DNA of 64,000 bases. Origin: Nemophila menziesii. Its lineage: Eukaryota > Streptophyta > Magnoliopsida > Boraginales > Hydrophyllaceae. A program made the position numbers and the translations under genes. Positions 46,223 through 57,700 of the stretch are shown piece by piece. The notes beneath the pieces are model-generated. The model did not search any database. It was not told the DNA's origin and was given only the letters and a program-made list of their open reading frames with translations. Within the stretch, counting starts at the first letter, position 1; the number at the start of each line of letters is the position of its first letter. The stretch covers positions 49,540,850 through 49,604,849 of the forward strand of contig JARWIR010000005.1 in assembly GCA_029959085.1 (NCBI GenBank). Reading direction: 5' to 3'.

Positions 46223-48850
46223 CCTATAAAATATTGTTAATGTTTATCTCATTATATACCTCTTACATGACGTGATCGATGACATCTATGCGGAAAAAAG
46301 AACCCGAGTATCAGGAAACTTCATCGCCTTAAACACATTGAATTGTACCTTATCGACTTTCACTCATATGATTAATTCATCATTATCTACATCAATTAAT
46401 GTACGCCTCGTGGCTAAGAATGGTCGACCCAAGATGATGGACACTTTCTTATCTGCATGTAGTCAAGAATAATAAAAGCACAAGAAAATATAAAATTACC
46501 CGCCTTGACGAGAACATCTTCTATTTTTTCCTTGATTTGAGAGATAGACCTATCCTCCATTTGTAAGTCACGGTAGTATACCTCGCTTTCCCAGTGTTCA
46601 AATTTTCAAATAATAACTTATACATGAGTTTGATACTTGCGCCTAAGTCACATAAAACTTTCATAGTCTAGTCTTCATCAATGGAGATAGGAATTTTAAA
46701 ACTCACGGGATCGTTCAACTTCACTTTGAAAAATTTCACTACACACTTCCGGCAAATCAACCATCGCTCCTTCTTCATATTTGCATTTTTAGATAACACA
46801 TCCTTCATAAACATTAAGTACTTTGACATACGCTGGATTGCTTCCACAAATAGAAAAATGATTTTCAATTTTTGAACCATGTAAATAAATTTCTTATAGT
46901 CCATGCCATCGTTCTTCTTTTGTACACGTGACAAAAATGGAGGGGGACAACCATTTTCATTAATAACCGAATCTTTCTTGTCTTGTTTCTTTAGTTCTTT
47001 CTCACGTTTTTCATCAACCACCACGACATCCTAAACCTCTTTTTGGATTGAAGGAAACTCTCTCTCATTCTCAACCACTAAGGGAGAGGATAGTTGTTTT
47101 CTACTCCTTATGCAATAACTTTACAAGCCTCATTACTATATGGATTTTTGATATTGCTTGGGTGTTGACTTTGAGGTCGGATATTCAAAATATTCGTGAA
47201 TTGAGAGATTTCATTTCTCTAGAATTGTCAATGATACCAAATGATATTGCAGAGTCTTATCGGTCTTAGTTGATTTTTCATTTGATGTAATCATGAATTT
47301 GTGCAAATATTGTTTCTAAATCATTAGTAGTGATATCTTTTTGTGGGTGGGAAGGAAGTACTTTCTAAGCAAGATTCTTTGTATATGCATCACATGCAGG
47401 TTTTTGAGGAGTCTAGGCTCCATAGCTTGGACCTCTTTGATAGTTGTTTTGAGGCCTTGATTGATATTTGTTCCGTTAGGGCTGAGGTTGATTTGCATTA
47501 CCTTGGTTCACGACTCCATTATGATTAGATCATGGAAAACCCATATGGTTATGGTTTGGTTGACCATAACCTTGACCACAAGAATGGTGGTTCCCTCAAT
47601 TAGATATGAAAAACACTAAATCTGGATAACTCGAATACTCTTACCAAATGATCAAACATACCTCAACACAGACACACTTCCAATTCATGAACAACGTTCA
47701 CTTTGGTATTATTACCTTGATTAGCATTCAAGCACAACCGTTTCACCTTGTTCTCAATAGTAGAAAACTTAAAGTGAGAGGTACAATGCTCGAACCCTCC
47801 CTGAACATGGGTAACCTAGTTCTTATTAACCATGAGAATATACATGGGGAGACATGTATATCTCCATGGGATTAGTCGGGTGCGCGCAAGCTAGCCCGGA
47901 TCACCCATGCAACCCAAAAAAAAGAGTAGAAAACTTAGAATTTAATGACGTGTCGATATCTAAATATAGCGTCCTTTTTAGAAAAAAACAAACAAACCAA
48001 TGTTTGTGATGGTTTCCAAATCATTTGGTTCTTGAAGATTTGGTCCATAATGGTAAAAGCATGATTGGGTAAGACCATAATGAAACCTCATCCACTAATT
48101 GCAACTCCGAACTTTACCCGTGAAGTGGGAACATCCATAAACATGATTTGAACCTAGTCCATGCAACTCCCACTGATTTATCTTGTTCTTGATAGAAGCC
48201 CGCCAAGTCCATTTGAGCACTCAACCTCACACTATTTAGGTAGTATCTATCGAAAAATGTGATTTGCAACTGATCATGTGTAGTGATTAGCTCCCGTGGT
48301 TGATGAACATACCACTCACTTGCACCTCCATTCAAGAAATATAGGAACATAATGAGATACATATGTTCTTGAGTGATACCTTGAGTGATGTAGGCATCAC
48401 AAATCTACATGAATATCTAAATGGCTCTAACTGGATCTTCACAAGTGGCTCCACTATAGTAATTAGTGAATTGATTGAGCATACCCACATCAGGCTTGAA
48501 ACTCATGGCCTGATATCTGGTAGGTGAATCCCAAGTGCAAGCAAATGGAATTCAAACTGCTTAGAATGCTACATGAGTCATGGCTCTTGCCATAGTTGGG
48601 ATTTAACACCTTATTGATTCCCATTCGATATAAATTGACCTCTTAGAGGAACTTGATTCTTATTGATATCCTCCATCCCAAGTGAAGCAACCCCTTGTGG
48701 TGGAACTATTGGGTTCCATTTAGCCTCTAAGTTCAAAATCGCATTCAAGTTTTCCATGTCTTCTTTCTCTTTTATTTTTCTCTCTCATTTTTGTTAAGCT
48801 CGAAGCAACCTCTGGGGGTTCAAGAGTATGCACCAAACTTAATATATGAA
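46223..48850 (-). pseudogene. Element A: decayed Gag-protease, right half
   Basis: Continuation of 25765-28314 on the other side of element B. Gag is visible at 48362-48114 (NGGASEWYVHQPRELITTHDQL; FFDRYY). Zinc-knuckle and asparagine/glutamine-rich remnants follow (47600-47300). Then comes the Gag-protease linker (PPPFLSRVQKKNDGMDYKKF, near 46920) and a protease with DLGAS codons (about 46636-46655). The order matches E1. Frameshifts and stops are frequent. It is the oldest gypsy copy here. Confidence 0.85.
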
Positions 48851-48929
48851 AGAGACAAAATAGCAAACCGTAAACTAAAACGACAAAAATCCCACTACAA
48901 TAATTAAAAACACAATATTAACGAAATAG

Positions 48930-48947
48930 TCCCCGACAACGGTACCA
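48930..48947 (-). promoter_or_regulatory. Element A primer-binding site
   Basis: TGGTACCGTTGTCGGGGA on the minus strand, three bases from the consensus TGGCGCCGTTGCCGGGGA, next to the LTR at 48954. Confidence 0.75.
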
Positions 48948-48953
48948 AAAACA

Positions 48954-50084
48954 TGGTGGTCCCTGGGGTATGATATTAAAACCACAACTCCTCGCAAGTG
49001 TACAAGTCGTCCATATAATATAAGTAAGTATTTTTTAATTTTTCACCATATGGACTATTAGGTTAATTGTTTGTGTTTTATTAAACGGCTGGGGTTTAAG
49101 TTGCAAACACATAAAGTAAAATCTTGAATGATTTTGATTTTTAAGTAAGATACTAAAGTGCAAATATATTAAAGTTCAATTAATATTAATTTATAGGATA
49201 AGACTAAAATGTAATTATATGAGAGATATGAGATGCGAATATATCTTGGGAGACAGTAGTATTCCCAACTAATTCTAAATTCACATGTTTATTAGCATTA
49301 GGTTGAATTGGTATTTCTATATTAGTCGGGAATCTACAATCGCCACAATTTATTGTAGGGTAGATAGGGCTACCTGTCAACTTTAGGGACCTCTTCGTAG
49401 TGTACCTAAAAGTTGTTTGGCGATTAAGTACTTACCTTATGTGACTATCTGGTTAGTCAAGACCTCCTAGTTCAATATCACACAACAAACGTCTATATAC
49501 TATTTCTGTACTCTAGCCCCACTCCTAGGTGATAATTAAAATACTAACCCAACACAATACATAGCCAAGTTTAGGGATGAAAAATCGACACAAGTATATA
49601 GCCAATGCAAAATAATCAATTCATTTCAATGCAATTATCCCAAAATATATTAAAACATCATAATCTAAAAGCTAGAGCTCATATATTAAGTGTATCTCAA
49701 GCAAATAATTATTTAGGTCATAATAAAGATATGAAATATTATGAATTAAAGATTAATAATCATGTTTAGAATAAATAAATATGAAATATTGCACTAATAG
49801 TTGCTAAAATAAGGTGAAGGATAGAGATGGAATGGTGGAAAAATGGCTTCTCCTTCTTCTTTCATGAGCTCCAGACGTGTTAATTTTATTTATCTAATTG
49901 TGTAACTCGTATTTTGATTCAAAAATATGATATATTAAGTGTAGTGAACATTTTTGGAAGGCGTGGAACCCATTTGGGTGGTCAATCTTGACATAAAATG
50001 TTTTCAATGATTTCAGACTGGTTCGAGCCACTGTAGAAGCAATATTATAACTTTTCCATTATAACTCCAAATTTCAAGCGTCAC
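48954..50084 (-). repeat. Element A right LTR, first part
   Basis: Begins TGGTGGTCCCTGGGGTATGA after the primer-binding site and is interrupted at 50084 by E1. Its last five bases GTCAC are duplicated at 62131-62135. Confidence 0.85.
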
Positions 50085-51837
50085 TGGTGGGTCCTGGGGT
50101 GTTATAAAATTAAGTGCAAATAAAAGGAACCACTTAACCGCAAGTGTACGGTTGTCCCAAGTAATATATGATAATCAAGTTCGTTCTCAGGGACGGATTA
50201 GGTTCAACCCAAATATTAATCAGATAGTAGAGATAATTGTTAAACAGAAAAGAAAAGATAATAATTTTTGTTTGGTTTTTGTAAATTAAAAGATGCAAAT
50301 AAAATAAAGACTAAATTAAATAAACAGAAAGGAAATAAAGCAAATAAAAGACTAACTTCAGATAAGAGAGATATACTTGATCCTCGCAAAGGAATCCACC
50401 TAATCAATGTAATCTATGCTATGTTTAAGGGTAGAATTGGAATTATAATATTAGTCGGGACTCTAATATCTCCTAGCCCCCTGTCGGGTGGACCTAGAAG
50501 CTATCCTAAAGTATCACAAACACCTGTATGGTCGAATATGGCTTTTCGGATGATAAGATTTTACCTCTTTGGCTATGTAACTAGTTAAGCCTGTCGGTCA
50601 ATAACGGACATTACACGGGTATTACCTAGATCTGTATTCAAACCCCCCTGTCGGATGATCCATACGCCACTATATGGAATAGCCCAAATACTAAAAGCTA
50701 ATTCTAGTTGTTCCTAAAAGAATTAGTAATGAAAACAAAGTAATATCCAATACCTAAAACTCAATTCAATTTAAATCTAACAATCCCAAATTCAAAACAT
50801 AGAAAACATTAATTAAGGTTCATCCCTTTTATGCGATTCTCAAGTATAAAGAAATTTAGCTCATGATGAAATTAAAAACTAACATTAAATAAAAGGAATT
50901 CATGTTCAAATACAAAAGATAAATGAAAAACCTAAAGGGTAGAATGACTATGGATGGAAGAACAGGATTCCTCCAGCTTCTAGCTTCTTCTCTCCTTCGT
51001 GCTCTGACTTGAAAACCTTAAGCCTCTTGTATATTCTCTGAAGTGTGTGAAGGTAGGAGGTTAAGGGGTGTATTTATAGGTGTTGGAGGAACCTAGGTCG
51101 AATTTTGCTTGGAGTGGAAGACAAGTCAAAGACTCTCAAATTCGTAGCTCTTTAGAAGGTAAGATTCTGCTGATTTGATTTGATCATATCTTTTTCAATA
51201 CTTATCCGTTTGAGAAGTTCCAATATATGAAACTGCTTGTCTTGGAAAGCTCTTTCTATTGGTGCAGACCATTCGTCCAGAATCCATGCCAATCTTTTAT
51301 TATGATTTAATTCCTAAAACGTGGCTGGATTTCAGATTTCAAAAGGCAGCTTTATCTTTTCCTCCTTTAAATAAATCTTTACCAAATCTTCTTATTTCCA
51401 TGTAAATCTTCTTTCCTTTCATCTTTATCTTGACTTGGCCTCTAATTAATTACCATTTATCTTTAAAAGCTTCACATTAAATAAATAATTAAACCGCATA
51501 TGCTTAAAAAGAATAAATCAATAAATCAAGAAATCAAAATAGGAAAGTGTACTCTAAAAATAGAAACTCGACTCAAAATCATTTCCTAACACTCTAAAAT
51601 ACACTAAGACTTTATTCTCACTTTTTCTCCTTGGATTGGTCTTTCAAGAACCTATTAACTTTGCATTAAAAACAGTCAAATTTATGCACAAAAGCTCAGA
51701 TTCTGCAAATAGTTAATTTCCAAGGGGAGAAAGTGCAATATGATCAAATAGGCCTAAAAGTCTAACAAACAAGTCATTTATTCACCTAAAAGGATGTCTC
51801 CAAAGGGCTAATAATTAGAACAAATCGGGAGACATCA
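50085..51837 (-). repeat. E1 left LTR
   Basis: 1,753 bp, the 3' LTR in the sense of the element, from TGGTGGGTCC to GGGAGACATCA. The 106-codon plus-strand frame inside it (50268-50588) recurs identically in the other LTR and is not a gene. Confidence 0.95.
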
Positions 51838-51839
51838 AG

Positions 51840-51852
51840 ACCCCAAACTCAA
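51840..51852 (-). promoter_or_regulatory. E1 polypurine tract
   Basis: TTGAGTTTGGGGT on the minus strand, two bases from the 3' LTR. The same 13-mer recurs at 52670-52682, 53185-53197 and 53771-53783. Confidence 0.7.
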
Positions 51853-52069
51853 ACCTTTGTCGTCCCGACAAAGCAAAATAAAAATAAAACAAAGGATCTT
51901 TTAGGTGAATGCAGAAGGTAGAATCTAGAAAATAATCCCGAAGCAAAGCTTAAAACAAATTTCATATAGTCTAACTTAAGAATTAATATACACCTACACT
52001 TATCATGCAAAATTAAATACAAAACAATATCAATTCAAAATTAATTTCACAATGCTAGAAGGTTACGCT

Positions 52070-52330
52070 TATTACTTATCTCAAGATGGTGGCTATAGGG
52101 TGTTCCTCGATCCTTACTTGTGTTGAATGTTCCACTTAGAATAATCCCTATTAACTCACTGTGCATCTAGGAATCACGAGGTCTTTACGGTTTTAGCATA
52201 GGCTGAAGGACGGTATGGTATGTATATTTGGTAAATTTGAAGTGAGCTTTTGGCTCTCTCCTCACTTACCATCAACAACTGTCCAAGAGCTTGAGTTTAC
52301 ACTCGAATAACGTTCTCACTCAACCCAATT
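52070..52330 (-). other. Conserved 3' block with hairpin
   Basis: Closely similar to 31430-31720 in E2 and 40720-41010 in B. It contains AAGTGAG...CTCACTT around GCTTTTGGCTCTCTC (near 52240-52268), able to form a 7-bp stem, followed by ACGTTCTCACTCAACCC. No conserved reading frame. Confidence 0.6.
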
Positions 52331-52398
52331 GACGCGCTTAATTAGCGTCCCCAAATTAACCCAATAAGCACTAAGGATGACTCACATAAAAATTTCCA

Positions 52399-52562
52399 CT
52401 TTGCCGGTCCGAATATATAATCTTTTCAAATCGTTCGTTTTTTCTTTTCTTATAGCTATGACTCTCTTTATGATGTGGAGATATCATGCTATTTTTCATA
52501 GTTATGCCTATTCATAACTTGAGCTCGAAGCTTCTTTTCCATTCACTATTACCCCGGCAAAG
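52399..52562. repeat. E1 conserved stem with variable loop
   Basis: CTTTGCCGG (52399-52407) and CCGGCAAAG (52554-52562) enclose 146 bp unrelated to the corresponding loop in E2. Confidence 0.7.
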
Positions 52563-53201
52563 GGTTACAATACAATAAACCTGTGAATCATCATCATGTA
52601 AAGCACAAAGCATCATTGATAAGCTCAAAAATCCCAACCCAATGTAAATTCCCATATAGTGGATCCACCACCCCAAACTCAAGCTCAAGACAGGAAGTCT
52701 CAGGATCGTGATTCAAGTGCGGGTCATATGGTCATGCCTAATAATCTAAAGGGAAATTGGCTTATAATGTGGCGACAAAAGAAAGGCTTAAAGGCTAAAA
52801 ATTTGTCTAAGAAGGATACAATTAATTCAGGGATAGACAGCTAAAAAGGATTCAAAGGGCTAACAAAGAACTGCCTCTATCATTTTCCTATCTACACAAC
52901 TCGTCTCTAGTTCATACCTAAGTGGGTTCTCTACTCATTTAGATCTCACGTTCTACAAACCACCTATTATCCTTAAGCACAAGTTTACTTCTTTTGCATT
53001 GTTCATTAATTCTCCCTATCAATTATCTCATGTTTGCATGCAATCAAAGTTCAGTTTATACTAACTCCTAAAGTCAACTATTTTCTGGGGGCATTTAAAA
53101 TTCTCTACAGTCATGCAACCCTAAGATTAATTTTATTGAAAGCATGTAAATCACAAAAAAAATTGGGATGAGGCAACGAACCCCACCCCAAACTCAAAAG
53201 T

Positions 53202-53221
53202 GAGTCGTGTCCCCACGACTC
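53202..53221 (-). other. E1 GNRA-loop hairpin
   Basis: An 8-bp perfect stem (GAGTCGTG/CACGACTC) with a GGGA loop on the sense strand, in the conserved 3' region between the env-position ORF and the polypurine tract. Confidence 0.7.
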
Positions 53222-53283
53222 GAAAAAAGACTCAATAAAGCAATAAAATTAAACTAAACTACCTAACTAGTGTCTACCATCAA

Positions 53284-53284
53284 T

Positions 53285-53315
<31 letters not shown>

Positions 53316-53760
53316 AAGAATTAGAACGGGGTACCTGGCCATGAAGATCCATAGTGTCTTCCTCCAAAGAGGGAGTATAATTATCAATATCCATGAACAA
53401 AGTTACCTCTTCCAATGTTGACTTAATCTGTGTAAATTCCTTCCATAGTGCTCCGATGTCTAATCGTAAAAGTTCGAACTCTTGTTGCAAATTGTGAGCC
53501 CATGGAGGAATTTCAGAATTAGTTTGAGAAGAAGAAGAACCTTGAACTTGAAATTGTAGCTTGTCTGTAGGCCTTGATGATACCCTCATCCTTGCTGTTA
53601 ATTTCCCATGTTGTGGTGGTGCAGGTGCCTTCTCTTGTGTTTCTTCAGTAGGATCATCAAGAGTGATGGCCTTTTCAATTGTGGAACCAGGCATACTCTT
53701 GTTCTTCCCTTGTATACAACACCTCCTCTTATAATCCAAAGCATCTGTTCTGTTTGTCAT
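53284..53760 (-). CDS. E1 small ORF in env position (158 codons)
   Basis: ATG at 53760-53758, ten bases after a TTGAGTTTGGGGT motif (53783-53771, minus strand). The N-terminus is basic (DYKRRCCIQGKNK). A TLDDPTEETQEKAPAP acidic stretch follows, then an amphipathic, probably coiled-coil segment (NLQQEFELLRLDIGALWKEF...IKSTLEEV). It ends in about ten serines encoded by a GAA/TTC microsatellite. No signal peptide, transmembrane segment or env motif is visible, so it is env-like only by position. No family recognised. B shares the start codon context and E2 the upstream motif. Confidence 0.55.
53286..53321 (+). repeat. GAA microsatellite in the ORF tail
   Basis: About eleven AGA/GAA triplets, read on the minus strand as the poly-serine end of the env-position ORF. 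Confidence 0.9.
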
Positions 53761-54119
53761 GGTTGAATTGACCCCAAACTCAAGTTTATACCAAGGATAG
53801 AATAAAGTTAAGAAAACTTGGTATAGCTTGAGTTTCTTGCTTGGATTAGATGAAGGAAGTTGTTTTCTTGATGAATCTTGGAAGAACTCTTGAAAGCTTG
53901 ATGATCTTGATTGTGTTTAATGGTGTTTTGTGATGAATTTGATGGAGAGGATGTGTTTATGGAGGATGGAGGAGAGATTTGATGATGTTAATGTGTTTGT
54001 TGTAGAGGTTTAATCAAGCTTCAAGGTGTTTTTATAGGGTTGGGAGCTGGAAAATTCGTGTGGAAGAGGCTAGGGTTTATCTCCTTAAGGTTAGAAGTTG
54101 ACTGGGCTTCGAATTCTTC

Positions 54120-54505
54120 ACAAACCGCCAGTCCGCGGAGCATCCCTGCGGTGCAGGGGGTAGTCCGCGGGGTAGTCCGCGCGCAACAGCTATTGATTTT
54201 TTTCGCTACTGTCTTGACCCCGAGCTAGCACCCCGTGGTACGGGTTTTTGCCCTGCGGTGTAGGGGTGCGGTGCATGGGGTAGTCCGCACCATCTCCGTC
54301 AAAAAACCCGCGGTACACAACCCGTGGTACGGGTTTTTGAGGCGCGGTATAGGGCGCGGTGCACCGCGGCTATCAGCTTCATTTTTTTCTTGCTTCTGGA
54401 TAAAACCCGTGGTACAGACCCGTGGTACGGGTTTTTGAGGCGCGGTACATCCCTGCGGTATAGGGGGTACACCGCGGGGGTAGTCCGCGCCAGCCTTGAA
54501 TTCTT
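54120..54505. repeat. E1 GC-rich palindromic array
   Basis: Repeated ACCCGTGGTACGGGTTTTTG, GCGCGGTA, CCGCGG and GGTAGTCCGCG motifs in both orientations. It lies between the pol stop (54708) and the env-position ORF (53760), and is markedly GC-rich compared with its surroundings. Confidence 0.85.
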
Positions 54506-54707
54506 CACAAAATTTTTCCTAGCTTCCCAAACTCGATTCCTGCACCATTAACACAATACCCTTCTCATTTCTTTAAAAGTAGACACTAAAACTTGACACT
54601 AACTTAGAATTATATACTAAGAATTGAAAAACTGAAAGCAATAAACTAATATACAATGAAGTGGCTTTTGTTTAGCGTCGTTAAGCTCGACGGGTTACCT
54701 CTCGCAT

Positions 54708-57700
54708 CTATTCAGCTTCAAGGAGGTACATGACCTCCCCCGGATGTGGATCAATTCTGCGATTGGTATCCTCGCCTACATGGTACAGTTTTAGACGATG
54801 CCCATTCACCATGAAGGTGCGTTGCTCGTCTGGATTCTCTATCTCTATCGCTCCATGAGGCGTAACTTTGGTCACCACGAACGGACCAGACCATTTTGAT
54901 CTCAACTTGCCCGGATAGTTGCTGAACTTGGAGTTATATTTGAGGACCATCTGTCCCACTTTGAATTTCTTCTCACGAATCCGATTGTCATGCCATCTCT
55001 TCGTTTTTTCTTTGTAAAGCTTGGCATTCTCATAGGCATGAAATCGAAACTCGTCAAGTTCATTCAACTTCATCATACGATTCTCCGCAGCTAAGGTTGG
55101 ATCCATATTCATCTCCGCAATTGCCCAATAGGCACCCATTTCAAGCTCAAGAGGTAAGTGACAAGCCTTACCATACACAATACGATACGGAGATGCACCC
55201 ACAGGCGTCTTGAACGCAGTTCGATATGCCCACAACGCATCATCTAATTTCATTGACCAATCCTTGCGTGTGGAACCAACTGTCTTCTCAAGAATGGATT
55301 TGATCTCTCGATTAGAGACCTCGGCTTGACCATTGGCTTGTGGATGATACGCGGTAGATACACGATGTCTCACACCATACTTCTCTAGAACTTTCTTCAG
55401 ATATTTGTTCACAAAGTGTGAACCTCCATCACTGATAATAACTCGAGGTGTTCCATGTCTAGTGAAGATGTGTGATTTCAAGAATTTAATCACTACTCGC
55501 GAATCATTAGTTGGTAGAGCTACAGCCTCTACCCATTTAGACACGTAATCAACAGCTAGTAGGATGTACAGGTTTCCGTTAGAAGGTACAAAAGGACCCA
55601 TAAAATCAATGCCCCATACATCGAATATCTCAACTTCCAGAACATTATTACGCGGCATCTCATCTCTCTTAGATATATTACCAGTAAACTGGCATCTGTG
55701 ACACTTCTTGACATACTCATGACAATCCTTATGTAAAGTGGGCCAATAAAAACCGGATTGTAGTACCTTTGCAGCTGTACGGTCTCCTTTGAAGTGCCCT
55801 CCGTATGGTGAATCATGACAACCCACAATAATGGATAGAATATCTTTATCTGGGATGCATCTCCTCACCATCTGATCACTGCATACTTTGTAGAGGAAAG
55901 GATCCTCCCAAAAGAATTGTTTAGCACGATGGGCTAGTCTCTTTTTCTCTTGTGAAGTAGCTCCTTGAGGAAAAGAACCACTTACAATAAGATTTGCAAT
56001 ATCCGCATACCAAGGAGTTTCTAATGAATAAACTGAAAACAAACTCTCGTCAGGAAACTCTTCTCTAACCAACTCAGGCCCTCCGTTAGATTCAGAACCT
56101 TCAAGACGTGACAAATGATCAGCAACCTGATTATCACAACCCTTTCGATCCCGAATCTCTAAATCAAACTCTTGCAACAGTAACACCCATCTAATCAACC
56201 TCGGCTTCGCATCTTTCTTCTCCATAAGGTATTTAATCGCAGAATGGTCAGTAAAAACAACAACTTTTGCTCCAAGAAGATAGGAACGAAACTTGTCGAA
56301 TGCATATACTACAGCTAGTAACTCTTTCTCAGTTACGGTATAATTCACTTGAGCACTTGTAAAGACCTTACTAGCGTAATAGATGGAATGAAATACCTTA
56401 TCTTTTCTTTGACCCAGAACAGCACCCATAGCGAGATCACTAGCATCACACATAACTTCGAACGGAATCTTCCAATCAGGAGGTAAGACAATAGGTGCAG
56501 AAATAAGCTTCTCTTTAATCTCGTTGAATGCCTTTATGCAAGCTTCATCAAAAAGGAATTTGGTGTCCTTCTCAAGTAGGTTGCACAACGGCTTAGAGAT
56601 TTTGGAGAAGTCCTTGATAAAACGTCGGTAGAAACCAGCATGCCCCAAGAAGCTTCTTACTCCTTTTACAGAAATAGGAGGAGGAAGAGTTTTGATTACC
56701 TCAATCTTCGCACGATCAACTTCCAAACCAGCACTTGAAACCTTGTGACCCAACACTATACCCTCTCGAACCATAAAGTGACATTTCTCCCAGTTCAGAA
56801 CCAAGTCAGTCTCCTTGCATCTAATCAATACCTTCTCCAAGTTCCGTAAACACTCCTCAAAGTTATCACCAAACACAGAAAAGTCATCCATAAATACCTC
56901 AAGGAAGTCATCAATCATGTCCCAGAAAATTGCCATCATACATCTTTGAAAAGTAGCGGGTGCATTACATAATCCAAATGGCATCCTTCGGAAGGCAAAG
57001 GTACCAAAAGGGCATGTAAAGGTTGTCTTGTGTTGGTCTTTTGGATTTACATAAATCTGATTGTACCCTGAATAACCATCCAAAAAGCAATAATATTCTC
57101 TACCAGCTAGCTTGTCTAACATCTGATCAATAAACGGAAGAGGGAAGTGATCTTTTCTGGTGGCCTTGTTCAACTTTCGATAATCCATACACACTCTCCA
57201 ACCAACAACGGTCCTTGAGGGAATGGCTTCATTTTGCTCGTTCAAGATGGTAGTAATTCCACCCTTCTTTGGTACGCATTGAACTGGACTCACCCATTCG
57301 CTGCTAGCTATGGGATAAATGATTCCCGCATCTAGCAACTTGATAACCTCTTTCTTCACTACTTCCTTCATAGCTGGCATCAATCTTCTTTGTCCTTCAA
57401 CTGAGCGCGCGTTTTCATCGTCTAGAATGATTTTGTGTTGGCAATAGGAAGGACTAATACCTTTGATGTCAGCAATAGTCCAACCAATCGCCTCTTTGTT
57501 AGCTCTTAGTATGCGCAACAGTTTGTCTTCTTGAGGACCTGTTAAAGTAGCTGAAACAATAACAGGTAAAGTGTTGTTAGTACCTAAATACGCATACCTC
57601 AAGTGTGATGGAAGCGGCTTTTCTTCTAGTTGTGGGGGAGATTCGATAGATGGTTTCTTTTTAGATACTATCTCCCCTGGTTCTCGGAATGGCTCGTAGG

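Noticed and set aside
50268..50588. 106-codon plus-strand frame, repeated identically at 60561-60881
   Set aside because: It lies inside the two identical LTRs of E1 and runs antisense to the element; its exact repetition only reflects LTR duplication.
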